From Streptomyces sp. NRRL S-337 (GTDB taxonomy: Bacteria > Actinomycetota > Actinomycetes > Streptomycetales > Streptomycetaceae), in contig NZ_JOIX01000041.1 in the NCBI RefSeq assembly GCF_000720175.1, positions 1 through 64,000 on the forward strand: a DNA stretch of 64,000 nt. Direction: 5' to 3'. The position numbers and the translations under genes were made by a program. Of the stretch, positions 1-8,401 are shown piece after piece. The notes beneath the pieces were generated by a model. The model saw only the letters and a list, made by a program, of their open reading frames with translations, ran no database searches and was not told the origin of the DNA. Every line of letters starts with the position of its first letter. Position 1 is the stretch's first letter.

Positions 1-304
1 CGCTGAACGGTCCTATCCAGGACGGCTCCGACGCCGTGATCACACCAGACACAGCCAGATCATCTCACCCATGACCAGCAGTTACGGGACAACCCTTAGT
101 GCCCTGCATCCAGTTCGAAAACATCTGGCTGCGGACCAAGCGTAAGAATGCCGACGGCATGATTGTCGGTGGCACGGGGCAGGGTCTGATACCTGTACTT
201 CCCGGCACGTCCCGGCTCGTCAAACGCTGGGCACTAGGGTCGGTCTCTGCGATCTTGGGCGTCGGGGGCAGGGTCCACTCCCGGCGGCCGCTTAGGATCG
301 GCTC
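1..304. other. no recognisable gene
   Basis: Short open frames exist on both strands, but none resembles a known family or has a convincing ribosome binding site. It probably holds the promoter of the VOC gene starting at 305. Confidence 0.5.
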
Positions 305-682
305 ATGATCGCTGACCTGCAGTGTGTGGTGCTGGACTGTTCCGATCCGTCGGAACTCGCCGAGTTCTACCAGTCGCTGCTCGGTGGGGCCGTGAATCAG
401 CAAGATCGGCGATGGTCACTCGGCGACGGCTGGGCGACGTTGCACACGCCGTCCGGCCTCGTTCTCGCCTTTCAGCAGGTAGCGGACTACCGGCCGCCCG
501 TGTGGCCCGAACCGTCCCGGCCCCAGCAGTTCCATCTGGACTTCGGTGTCCCGGACTTGGACCAGGCCCAAGAGGAGGTGCTGGCCCTGGGGGCGACGGT
601 ATTGGATGACGGTTCTGGCAGGCGGGGCTGGCGTATCTATGCCGACCCGGCAGGGCATCCGTTCTGCCTCGCCCGGCACTGA
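305..682 (+). CDS. VOC family (glyoxalase-like) protein
   Basis: A 125-residue protein with the layout of a single-unit vicinal oxygen chelate fold. It starts with a VLDCSDPSELAEFYQSLLG strand-helix segment, has a central HLDFGVPDLDQAQ segment that opens the second beta-alpha-beta-beta-beta module, and ends with YADPAGHPFCL, which is typical of this superfamily. VOC proteins bind a divalent metal and act as dioxygenases, isomerases or antibiotic-binding resistance proteins, but the substrate cannot be read from sequence. The ATG at 305 begins the conserved N-terminal strand. The gene stands alone beside IS debris, so context does not help assign a role. Confidence 0.8.
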   Translation: MIADLQCVVLDCSDPSELAEFYQSLLGGAVNQQDRRWSLGDGWATLHTPSGLVLAFQQVADYRPPVWPEPSRPQQFHLDFGVPDLDQAQEEVLALGATVLDDGSGRRGWRIYADPAGHPFCLARH

Positions 683-717
683 GGGCGGATCGCCCGCTCA
701 GCAGCTCACGTACGCGA

Positions 718-810
718 TCACGACCGGAGCCAGACCAGGAGGGCAGCAGCGGTCACGGTGCCGAGGTAGACGTATCCACGCTTGTCATAGCAAGTGGCGA
801 CGGCCCGGAT
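718..810 (-). pseudogene. IS5-type transposase C-terminal remnant
   Basis: Read on the minus strand, the last 29 codons give RAVATCYDKRGYVYLGTVT and end in WLRS, the usual C-terminus of Streptomyces IS5-family DDE transposases. Everything upstream is missing, and the reading frame runs straight into acetyltransferase sequence in another frame. This is an IS end left after deletion. Confidence 0.7.
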
Positions 811-847
811 CCTTCTGGCAGACCCCCGTGGAGGAAGGCGCCGCCCG

Positions 848-1147
848 CCGTCCAATACCGCGTCCTTGCACTTCGTCGGCGACGAACAGCAGGTCGAGCT
901 CCGGTGGAGCGAGGACGAGCGAGTAGAACCCGAGGACCCGGCCTCCGTGCTCGTCGGCGCCGACGGCCACAAAGGCGCGGTGGGCCTCGATGTCATCAGG
1001 ACCGACCCGTTAGCCCGCGACGGCGGCTGCGTACTTGCCCTCGTAGGCGCGTGAGCCACGCACGAGCCGCGTGAGCCGTTTGGCATCCCGCGCGACGGCC
1101 CTCCGTATCGTGATCGGCCGGCTGATCGGGGAAGTGCGTGAACTCAT
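848..1147 (-). pseudogene. GNAT acetyltransferase pseudogene
   Basis: The minus strand encodes an N-terminal beta-alpha unit (ITIRRAVARDAKRLTRLV) and, in the same frame, GRVLGFYSLVLAPPELDLLF followed by VADEVQGRGIGR. The last segment is the acetyl-CoA pyrophosphate-binding motif A (R/Q-x-x-G-x-G/A) of GNAT N-acetyltransferases. Two lesions are visible. There is an in-frame TAA near 1010-1012, where one base change would restore a Tyr codon. The end after motif A is also lost, replaced by the IS transposase tail at 718-810. The substrate is unknown and the gene is not functional. Confidence 0.7.
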
Positions 1148-1319
1148 CGGAAAAGTATGTCGCATCGAGGTCCCGTCAGTATGTTCCTCGGCGGGCCTCG
1201 CCGTCTCACCCGCTAGCAAGGTCATCCCGGCAGCCGCTGTGGGGTGCCCCGCTCCGTCGGGCGGAGAGATCACACACGCAATGGATCATCTCGTTCCGCT
1301 CTCCGGGTACCGTCAAGGT

Positions 1320-3005
1320 ATGAGTCATCCGCACCCCGAATTGAAAGCCGCGCCACCCCTTCCCGAAGGAGGGCTACGGGTCATCGCCCTGGGCGGCCTG
1401 GGCGAGATCGGCCGCAACATGACCGTCTTCGAGCACGCCGGCAAACTGCTCATCGTCGACTGCGGCGTGCTCTTCCCCGAGGAGACCCAACCCGGCGTGG
1501 ACGTCATCCTGCCGGACTTCACCTCCATCCGGGACCGGCTGGACGACATCGTGGCCGTCGTCCTCACCCACGGCCACGAGGACCACATCGGCGGCGTGCC
1601 GTACCTGCTGCGTGAGCGGTCCGACATTCCCGTCGTCGGCTCCAAGCTGACGCTGGCGTTCCTGGAGGCCAAGCTCAAGGAACACGGGATCCGGCCGCGC
1701 ACGGTGCGGGTGCGGGAGGACGACCGGCGCGGCTTCGGGCCCTTCGACTGCGAGTTCGTGGCGGTCAACCACTCCATCCCGGACAGCCTCGCGGTCGCGA
1801 TCCGCACCGGTGCCGGGATGGTGCTGCACACCGGCGACTTCAAGATGGACCAGTTTCCTCTTGACGATCGCATCACCGACCTGCGCGCCTTCGCCCGCCT
1901 CGGCGAGGAGGGCGTGGACCTGTTCCTGACCGACTCCACCAACGCCGAAGTGCCCGGCTTCACCACCTCCGAGCGGGAGTTGAACCCGGCGATCGAGCAG
2001 GTGTTGCGGACCGCGCCGCGCCGGGTCATCGTCTCCAGCTTCGCCAGCCATGTGCACCGCATCCAGCAGGTTTTGGACGCCGCCCATCAGCACGGCCGCA
2101 AGGTCGCCTTCGTCGGCCGGTCCATGGTCCGCAACATGGGCATCGCCCGTGACCTGGGCTATCTGAAGGTCCCGTCCGGTCTCGTCGTCAGCACGAAGGA
2201 GCTGGAGAAACTCCCCGATCACAAGATCACTCTGGTGTGCACCGGCTCCCAGGGCGAACCGATGGCCGCGCTGTCGCGGATGGCCACCCGCGACCACATG
2301 ATCCGCATCGGCAAGGGGGACACCGTCCTGCTCGCCAGCTCGCTCATCCCCGGCAACGAGAACGCCATCTACCGGGTGATCAACGGACTCACCCGATGGG
2401 GCGCCCACGTGGTCCACAAGGGCAACGCCAAGGTGCACGTATCCGGGCACGCCAGCGCCGGCGAACTCGTCTACTGCTACAACATCGTCAAGCCGCGTAA
2501 CGTCATGCCCGTGCACGGCGAATGGCGCCACCTGCGGGCCAACGCCGACCTCGCCATCCGCACCGGCGTCGACCCCGACCGGGTCGTCATCGCCGAGGAC
2601 GGCGTCGTCGTCGACCTCGTCGACGGGCGCGCGTCGATCACCGGCAAGGTCCCCGCCGGCAACGTCTACGTGGACGGCATGGAAGTCGGCGGCGCCACCG
2701 AAGCGTCCCTCAAGGACCGCCTCACCCTCGCGGAGGAAGGCGTGGTCACGGTGGTGGCGATCGTGGACGCGGACACCGGCGCCCTCGCCGAGGCCCCCGA
2801 CTTCCTGGCCCGCGGCTTCGTCCACGACGACACCACCTTCGAGCCGGTCATCCCCGTCATCGAGAAGACCCTGGCGACAGCGGCCGAGGAAGGCGTCGGG
2901 GACCCGCGCCAACTCGAACAGCTCCTCGCCCGCGCCGTGGCGAACTGGGCGTTCCGCACCTACCGCCGCAAGCCCCTCATCATCCCCGTCATCATCGACG
3001 CCTGA
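1320..3005 (+). CDS. rnj: ribonuclease J
   Basis: A 561-residue metallo-beta-lactamase/beta-CASP ribonuclease, the usual length for RNase J. It acts in the cytoplasm in mRNA decay and rRNA and sRNA 5' processing, with both 5'-3' exonuclease and endonuclease activity. The Zn-binding motif LTHGHEDHIGG (HxHxDH) lies near residue 83, followed by HTGDFK, the beta-CASP segment with SSFASHVHR, and the C-terminal motif VSGHAS. The open frame runs back to 1071, but the ATG at 1320 (MSHPHPE) gives the family's normal N-terminus, so the earlier start is rejected. The residues upstream overlap the GNAT pseudogene and look non-coding. Confidence 0.95.
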   Translation: MSHPHPELKAAPPLPEGGLRVIALGGLGEIGRNMTVFEHAGKLLIVDCGVLFPEETQPGVDVILPDFTSIRDRLDDIVAVVLTHGHEDHIGGVPYLLRERSDIPVVGSKLTLAFLEAKLKEHGIRPRTVRVREDDRRGFGPFDCEFVAVNHSIPDSLAVAIRTGAGMVLHTGDFKMDQFPLDDRITDLRAFARLGEEGVDLFLTDSTNAEVPGFTTSERELNPAIEQVLRTAPRRVIVSSFASHVHRIQQVLDAAHQHGRKVAFVGRSMVRNMGIARDLGYLKVPSGLVVSTKELEKLPDHKITLVCTGSQGEPMAALSRMATRDHMIRIGKGDTVLLASSLIPGNENAIYRVINGLTRWGAHVVHKGNAKVHVSGHASAGELVYCYNIVKPRNVMPVHGEWRHLRANADLAIRTGVDPDRVVIAEDGVVVDLVDGRASITGKVPAGNVYVDGMEVGGATEASLKDRLTLAEEGVVTVVAIVDADTGALAEAPDFLARGFVHDDTTFEPVIPVIEKTLATAAEEGVGDPRQLEQLLARAVANWAFRTYRRKPLIIPVIIDA

Positions 3006-3059
3006 GCCACGGCCCGGCAGCACGACCTCCGGTGCTCACCAGCACGCCACTGGGGCCCG

Positions 3060-3479
3060 TCAAAAGGGGCCCCGGCCGGCGAGCTGGCCGACCATGCCCT
3101 CGGACGCTCTCGCGGCGGACTGACCACCAAGATCCACCTCGCCGCCGACAGCCGCTGCACGCCGCTGGCCTTCGTCCTCACGCCCGGCCAGGCCGGTGAC
3201 GCACCCGCATTCGAGCAGGTCATGACCCGCTTACGGGCGCCCCGGCCAATCGGCCGGCCCCGAATCACGCCGGACGTGGTCCTGGCGGACAAGGCCTACT
3301 CGTCCCGGGCGATCCGCCGTCATCTGCGACGACGCGGAATCCGGGCGGTGATCCCGCAGCCCTCCGACCAGGCCGCCAACCGCAAGCGGCTTGGCCGGCT
3401 CGGCGGCCGACCACCGTCCTTCGACCGCGAGGCCTACAAGAAGCGGAACACTGCCGAGCGGTGCATCAACAAGCTCAAG
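3060..3479 (+). pseudogene. IS5-type transposase remnant (second half), interrupted by an intron
   Basis: In one frame the sequence reads ADHALGRSRGGLTTKIHLA, VLADKAYSSRAIRRHLRRRG and NTAERCINKLK, the central and C-terminal part of an IS5-family DDE transposase. It is close to the copy at 24960-25806. The N-terminal half is absent. At 3480 the homology stops exactly where a group II intron-like sequence begins, and the expected continuation QWRGIATRY is not found downstream. Confidence 0.8.
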
Positions 3480-3790
3480 GTGCGACACGAAGTCGCACAC
3501 GTTAAGCGGGAAAGCCACGAAGGAAGGAGGGATGTGCTGACCCCGGATTAGTGTCCGTATCCCTTCCCGCGCTCACATGCGTCGCCGGTAACGGCGGGGT
3601 GCGAAGCTGAGTGTTCAAGCCCACGAGTTTTCCGACCACCGGGGAACAACAGCCGAGGGAAAAGCTGGACGGGTGAACCGCGTGAACCCTCTATGGACCG
3701 GCGGCAAAAGAAAGCAGATCTGGCTGGAGGAAATCTCCGGGAGCGCAGATGCTGAAATGAGTGTCGCGATGGGGACTTGAGATCCGAGCG
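3480..3790 (+). mobile_element. 5' fragment of a group II intron (domain I)
   Basis: The transposase coding sequence breaks at ...CTCAAG and is followed by GTGCGACACGAAGTCGCAC, which fits the GUGYG 5' splice-site consensus of bacterial group II introns and folds back on itself. The next 300 bases are rich in short complementary stretches and have no coding character. The exon end CTCAAG (3474-3479) is perfectly complementary to CTTGAG at 3776-3781, as expected for an IBS1-EBS1 pairing. A possible EBS2 is GATGC at 3748-3752, facing GCATC upstream of the junction. No reverse transcriptase, domain V or 3' exon is present before the cold-shock gene, so the element is truncated and inactive. Confidence 0.6.
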
Positions 3791-3908
3791 TCGGCCGCGG
3801 TGCAGCTCTTCAGGATTCGCCTGGCTCCTCAAGGAGCAGCTGCGCGTGGTTGGACTGCGGATTCCTCCGCGTCGTCCCGCGGGTGAATCCGCTGCGGGAG
3901 ATGCGTGC

Positions 3909-3946
3909 AGCTGGGGCCCGCACCCCGAAGGATGCGGGCCCCAGCT
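3909..3946 (-). terminator. strong hairpin terminator downstream of the cold-shock gene
   Basis: A perfect 14-bp inverted repeat, AGCTGGGGCCCGCA and its complement, is separated by a 10-base loop and lies 18 bases beyond the csp stop codon. There is no U-run, as is common for actinobacterial terminators. Confidence 0.85.
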
Positions 3947-3964
3947 ACAGATTGTGCGTGAGCG

Positions 3965-4168
3965 TCAGGCGGGAACGATGTTCTCGGCCGTCGGGCCCTT
4001 CTGGCCCTGCGCGATGTCGAAGTTGACCTTCTGACCTTCGAGCAGCTCACGGAAGCCCTGCGCAGCAATGTTCGAGTAGTGGGCGAACACGTCCGCGCCG
4101 CCACCGTCCTGCTCGATAAAGCCGAAGCCCTTTTCCGCGTTGAACCACTTCACGGTACCAGCAGCCAT
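3965..4168 (-). CDS. csp: cold-shock protein
   Basis: A 67-residue cold-shock-domain protein with both RNA-binding motifs: KGFGFI (RNP1) preceded by VKWFNAEKG, and DVFAHYS (RNP2). It binds single-stranded RNA and DNA and acts as an RNA chaperone. The open frame extends upstream to 4417, but the ATG at 4168 gives the canonical MAAGTVKWF start and is preceded by AGGAG at good spacing. The upstream 4170-4400 stretch is AT-richer than its surroundings and probably holds the promoter and a long 5' leader, as is usual for csp genes. The hairpin at 3909-3946 ends the transcript. Confidence 0.96.
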   Translation of the reverse strand: MAAGTVKWFNAEKGFGFIEQDGGGADVFAHYSNIAAQGFRELLEGQKVNFDIAQGQKGPTAENIVPA

Positions 4169-4169
4169 G

Positions 4170-4920
4170 TCACATCTCCTTTGGGGCAGTACATCGGAAT
4201 CCGCACCGTACGGACACCGTGTCGCCGCGATGATTACCCCGCCCGGAAAATGACCGGATTCACAAAAGTGCTCCCGACCGACAGAAGCCGGGTCGGGGGC
4301 ACTCGAAGTTTTGGGAACCACAACTGCAACTGAGATCGACAGTAGCACGCTGGAACAGCCTGCGCACGTTACATAATTCCCCTCCGCCCATTGCAGCAAA
4401 AACTCTTCCTGCATCATCCGTCAAACTCTCACCTCGCGGGAACAGATATTGCTTCACTCAGGTGCGATGTTTCGGAAAGAGCGGTGTCGTCAGCCGCACC
4501 CCGGGCCGCGAGGGCGGAAATCACCTACGCGGCTGTGCGCAAGATCGCCTTCAGGAGGCGCCCCCATCAGTTCGTCCCGGCGTGCCGGCGCTGCATCACG
4601 ACTCCTCCCACTGACCGCCTGAGGACCTGCATCAGCGACGGGTTGCCACGTCGGGCCGTCCAATGGGCCGTTTTGGCCGCACGCTCCTGTTGAACCAGCA
4701 ATCACCGCAGCAGTCTCGACGGAATCATGCTTGCGCCCCCCGCCTATGGGCAGCTACCGAATCCCGTCTGTGTCGAAAGCGTGAACGTCCACGAACACAC
4801 CTCCCGGGCGACGAGCCACTGAGCCAGGTAGCGGCCCAAGCCGGTCGCCCGCTCAACAGCCAGCCCTGGACGCTGCGCGCCGTCGTAACCCACCGCGCAC
4901 AGAGGATTCGCCAGGCCATC
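4170..4920. other. csp upstream region, then no recognisable gene
   Basis: The first 200 bases are relatively AT-rich and likely carry the csp promoter and leader. From about 4400 to 4920 only short open frames without family resemblance are seen; the ALF pseudogene's 3' side ends abruptly near 4925. Confidence 0.5.
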
Positions 4921-4924
4921 CCGG

Positions 4925-5625
4925 CGGGCGCCTGTTCGGCCGCCTTGGCTGATTCACCGGCGTGCTTCGCTGCTTCTTCCGCGGCTGCCGCGGCGTTGTC
5001 GGCATGCGTGGCCGCAGAGTCCGCAGCTTCGCGTGCTTCGTCGGCGGCGTTGGCGGACCTGCTGGCCAGAGCCTCGGCGGCGTTGGCCGCGCGGTCCGCC
5101 TCGTTGGCGTGCCGGCGGGTCTCCGCGGCCGCCGCCTTCGCCTCACTGGAGTGGACGCCTGCGGCCTCTGCGTAGGAGTTGGCCTCATCGGCCGCGTCCG
5201 CCGCGGCGTTGGCGTTGCTGCTGGCGCTGCGAGAAGCCTTAGCGGCCGCGCCCGCGGCCAGCGAGGCGGCACCGGCCTGCTTGGCCGCCTGCGCGGAGTC
5301 CCGTTCCGGCCAGGGTGGCCTGCTCGGTCAGCTGGGCGATGGTGGCATGTTCCTGGTCGCGATTTCGCGCGACGAACTGCCCCACTTCGAGAAATTCGGC
5401 GATGTCGTCGGGCGTGCCCTTGAGCGCGACCTTGCCGGCCGCCTTGACCGCCGGGCCGCCCGAGTTGACGAGCTGCGAGACCTCGACCTCGTTGTCCGTC
5501 GCGCGCGCCGTGTACTGCCCCTCCGCGAGGAACTTCGCACGGTCCTCGGGGGTACCTTTCAAAGCTGCCTTGCCGGCGTCCTTGACCTCGTTGCCCTGCT
5601 GGCTCCGCTGGCCCCCGACTTTAGG
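4925..5625 (-). pseudogene. ALF-repeat, Ala-rich coiled-coil protein pseudogene
   Basis: On the minus strand two tandem repeats are seen, AGKAALKGTPEDRAKFLAEG and AGKVALKGTPDDIAEFLEVG, each followed by a Q-Y/F-x-A-R segment. They match the short ALF repeat of secreted Streptomyces proteins, many of which end in toxin-like domains. A one-base frameshift near 5297-5303 then leads into a long Ala-rich heptad region (for example SAATHADNAAAAAEEAAKHA). Both the N-terminus with its export signal and the C-terminal effector are missing. The homology ends near 4925, followed by unrelated frame. This is a fragment of a large exported protein. Confidence 0.7.
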
Positions 5626-5627
5626 TC

Positions 5628-5765
5628 GTGATCGAAGGCGTCCGGTACGAAGTCGAACCCGCCATAGCCAACAGTCCGGCCAGCGCGCTGTCACGCGCCT
5701 GGTGCGCCGGCTGTGTGAGACATCCCTCTCCCGGCGTCGTGGCGCTGGTGGCCTGGGAAGGTTGA
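5628..5765 (+). CDS. possible small protein with CxxC
   Basis: A 45-codon frame from GTG at 5628 reads VIEGVRYEVEPAIANSPASA and then contains WCAGCVRH, a possible metal-binding CxxC. It ends 10 bases before the methyltransferase start at 5776. The upstream AG-poor sequence gives no clear ribosome binding site, and no family is recognised. It may be real and co-transcribed with the methyltransferase, or a remnant. Confidence 0.25.
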   Translation: MIEGVRYEVEPAIANSPASALSRAWCAGCVRHPSPGVVALVAWEG

Positions 5766-5775
5766 CCATGTAGTC

Positions 5776-6669
5776 ATGACCTCCTCGCCCCGCCCGCCGC
5801 ACGTCGATGGCCGACCGGATCCGAGAGACGGGACTACCGCGCTCGGTGCAGAGTCCGCTCCCGCCCGCGGGTACCTGCTGGACAACGCGCGCGCCGAGGC
5901 GGGCGAGCGATTCGTTTGGCTGGCCGAGCTGTTCGACGGTATGACGCGCGGGCACTTCGATCGACTGGGGGTCAGGGCCGGCTCGCGGTGCTGGGAAGTG
6001 GGGGCCGGTGGCCCCGGCATCCCGGAGGCGCTCGCGGCGGCCGTCGGTCCGACCGGGCACGTGCTGGCCACGGACATCGACCCGTCGTGGCTGAAGGCAG
6101 GCGACGGGTACGAGGTGCGCCAGCACGACGTCGCCGCTGATCCGCCCCCGGAGCCGGGGACGTTCGATCTGGTGCACGCCCGGCTCGTGCTGGTCCATGT
6201 ACCCGACCGGGCTCGCGCGTTGGCCACGATGACGGCAGCCCTACGGCCCGGCGGCTGGCTGCTGATCGAGGACGCCGATACCGCTCTGCAGCCACTGGCA
6301 TGCCTGGACGACAGCGGCCCTGCGCAGCGGCGGGCCAACCGGCTGCGCGACGCGGTCCGGGAGCTGCTGGCACGCCGCGGCGCGGACCTGCGCTACGGCC
6401 GGACACTGCCGCGGGCCCTGCGTGAGGCCGGCTTGGTAGATGTCGCCGCGGCGGGCTCTTTCCCGGTTGGCGGGCCGGCCTGCGACCGGCTGGAGGCGGC
6501 GACCATCCGGCACGTGCGCGGCGAGCTGCTCGCGGCCGGCCTGACCAACGACGCCGAAATCGACGCACACCTGGCCGCCATCGACGCGGGCGAACTCGAC
6601 CTGACACTCGCGCCACTGATCTCGGCCTGGGGACGCCGTCCAGCCGAGCAGCCTCCGACACTCGGTTAG
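5776..6669 (+). CDS. class I SAM-dependent methyltransferase
   Basis: A 297-residue Rossmann-fold methyltransferase. SAM motif I is CWEVGAGGPGIPEAL near residue 75, the acidic ribose-binding residue lies in VLATDIDPSWL, motif II is FDLVHARLVLVHVPD, and motif III is LRPGGWLLIEDAD. The C-terminal third is a helical substrate cap. The overall form resembles UbiE/type-11 small-molecule methyltransferases of secondary metabolism. No biosynthetic partner lies beside it, so the substrate is unknown. Confidence 0.85.
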   Translation: MTSSPRPPHVDGRPDPRDGTTALGAESAPARGYLLDNARAEAGERFVWLAELFDGMTRGHFDRLGVRAGSRCWEVGAGGPGIPEALAAAVGPTGHVLATDIDPSWLKAGDGYEVRQHDVAADPPPEPGTFDLVHARLVLVHVPDRARALATMTAALRPGGWLLIEDADTALQPLACLDDSGPAQRRANRLRDAVRELLARRGADLRYGRTLPRALREAGLVDVAAAGSFPVGGPACDRLEAATIRHVRGELLAAGLTNDAEIDAHLAAIDAGELDLTLAPLISAWGRRPAEQPPTLG

Positions 6670-6944
6670 GTGCGAAGCGGTCAGCTCGGCCGCACCTCTC
6701 CGGAGAGCATCCAAGGGCCATCGTACGTGCGCCTCTGCCGACCGCGCCGCAGCCCATCTGGTACGGGCAGACCAGGTGAGCGGTGCGGCGGCACCGTATG
6801 GCAGCGGGTGGGGAAGTGATCAACCACCGGGCGGAGATTCGTGATCGACCTTGAGCGAGACGTCGGGACGCATTCCAGCCCGTAGCACAGCCCCCTCGTA
6901 CGCGCGCGGCAGACGCGACCACTTTGACCTCGGGGTGTACAACG

Positions 6945-7411
6945 GGCCCCCAGATTCTCGCGGATGGTCTGAAACATGGCCTCTTCCCGCTCATTCATCG
7001 GTGCTGGCGGCAGAGGCAGCGATCGGAACACGTCAGCGCTGACGGGCTGAGACCGCTCAGTCCGAATGTCGGCCACCATGGTATGTCCGGCCGTAACCCA
7101 TCCGTCGGCCGCCACAACCACCGGATCCCGTCCGGGGCCGATCCCGGCCGTGCAGTCGAACGAGCCGTCCATCGGCATCCAGCCGCCGTCTGTGGCAGCG
7201 TTCAACAGCTGGCTCAGAATCCGCTTCTTCGCCAAGAGCGCGCGCACAGCAGCTTCGTCCGTCGTTCTCTCGGTGGCGAACTGGCCACGACGTCCGCGAT
7301 CGTGGGCAGGAGACGCAACCGGTCTTCCGGGCCGGCGACATCCTTGTCCATCGGCGAGGGGAACGCTGCGCCATCCCCGAAGTCCTTGATGTTGGCGCTG
7401 ACGAAGTACAC
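6945..7411 (-). pseudogene. PIN-domain-like protein pseudogene
   Basis: The minus strand begins in mid-protein with [14 protein letters not shown] and [20 protein letters not shown], which resembles the end of the PIN nuclease domain in large Streptomyces PIN proteins. After a frameshift near 7280, the accessory C-terminal region continues with [20 protein letters not shown] and later [20 protein letters not shown]. The N-terminal nuclease half is missing, because the sequence upstream of 7411 is IS701 transposase. The family call is moderate; that the gene is broken is clear. Confidence 0.45.
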
Positions 7412-7960
7412 CGACTGGGCCTCCGCCCGCCTGCCGGCCATCGACGTCTTCGACGGCGACGCACCGACGCACGAGCGGTGGATGCTGGCCCGCCGCAGCC
7501 TGGCCAGGCCGGACGAGATCCCCTACTACATGGCTTACGCGCCCAACGGCACCACGGTCGGCGACTTGGTGCGGGTCGCCGGCTCACGATGGGCGATCGA
7601 GCAAGCCTTCCAGGCGGCAAAGAATGAATGCGGCCTGGACCAGTACGAAGTCCGCCGATATCCGGGCTGCTACCGGCACATCACCCTGGCCATGCTCGCC
7701 CATGCCTTCCTGGCCGCCCTTGCGGCCAGGGCCTCCGAAAAGGGGGCCGCAGAAATGACACCACCAGCACCATCCCCCTCACCATGGCAGAGGTCCGGCG
7801 ACTCCTGGACGTTCTCCTTCCCCGCCCCGAGCCCCGCAACGGCCCCACCGCACACGCCCTGAGCTGGTCTCACTGGCGCAGACGTCACCAGGCCGCCGCC
7901 CGGCACTGCCACTACCGAAGAAGAACCAGCTCAGGCAACGATTTCTCACTGGAGTGCTAG
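7412..7960 (+). pseudogene. IS701-family transposase C-terminal remnant
   Basis: The plus strand reads [20 protein letters not shown], then [20 protein letters not shown], then [20 protein letters not shown], typical of the C-terminal half of IS701-type DDE transposases. A frameshift near 7740 moves the end ([12 protein letters not shown] and SHWRRRHQAAARHCHYRRR) into the next frame. The N-terminal half is absent. The end overlaps the cupin stop codon by a few bases. Confidence 0.75.
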
Positions 7961-8346
7961 TTGCGGGTCCGCTCCTCAAGGCGGCTGCCTTGTGGCAGGG
8001 TGACGCTCAGGATGTCGCCGGGGGCGAGGAGTTCGATGCGGTGCCAGCGTCCGCGCGGCACGATGGCCGCCTTTCCGGCTGCCAACTCGACCTCCTCCTG
8101 CTCTGCTTCTGCCTCCAAGGGCCGGAAGCAGAGGCGTATCCGGCCGGTGAGGCAGGATACGACCTCGTCCGCATGGGGGTGGATTTCCCAATGATCGGCG
8201 TGGAGGTCGGCGTCGGTGGCCACGTGGAACGCCATCACCTGCCAGCTGTCCCGGTCGGGGTCGAAGGTCGGCTGCTCGGCGTGCACCTGGCCGTCGGGGC
8301 GAAGGTGCAGAAAGGACTCGAAGAGATCGATCGTGGTGATGGACAT
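7957..8346 (-). CDS. cupin domain protein
   Basis: A 129-residue single-domain cupin. Cupin motif 1 is visible as HADHWEIHPHADEVVSCLTG (metal-ligand His residues and Glu) and motif 2 as AAIVPRGRWHRI. The ATG at 8346 has AGGAG at ideal spacing, so the longer frame back to 8439 is rejected. The gene follows the esterase-like gene on the same strand with a 55-base gap and is likely co-transcribed with it under the TetR-type operators at 9419-9449. The role could be metal-dependent small-molecule modification; the substrate is unknown. Confidence 0.8.
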   Translation of the reverse strand: MSITTIDLFESFLHLRPDGQVHAEQPTFDPDRDSWQVMAFHVATDADLHADHWEIHPHADEVVSCLTGRIRLCFRPLEAEAEQEEVELAAGKAAIVPRGRWHRIELLAPGDILSVTLPQGSRLEERTRN

Positions 8347-8401
8347 GTTGGGTTTCTCCTTCACTCGGTAAACGTTTGTTCCTGGTTCCTGGCCGGTTGC
8401 T

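Noticed and set aside
1071..1319. N-terminal extension of RNase J
   Set aside because: The extension overlaps the GNAT pseudogene on the other strand and lies before the normal family N-terminus.
1374..3023. 549-codon open frame on the minus strand opposite RNase J
   Set aside because: It is the mirror of the G/C-biased third positions of rnj; composition is Asp/Val/Gly/Arg-rich with no family resemblance.
5239..6198. 319-codon minus-strand frame spanning the ALF repeats and the methyltransferase 5' part
   Set aside because: Only the part below 5625 has ALF homology; the rest is antisense to the methyltransferase.
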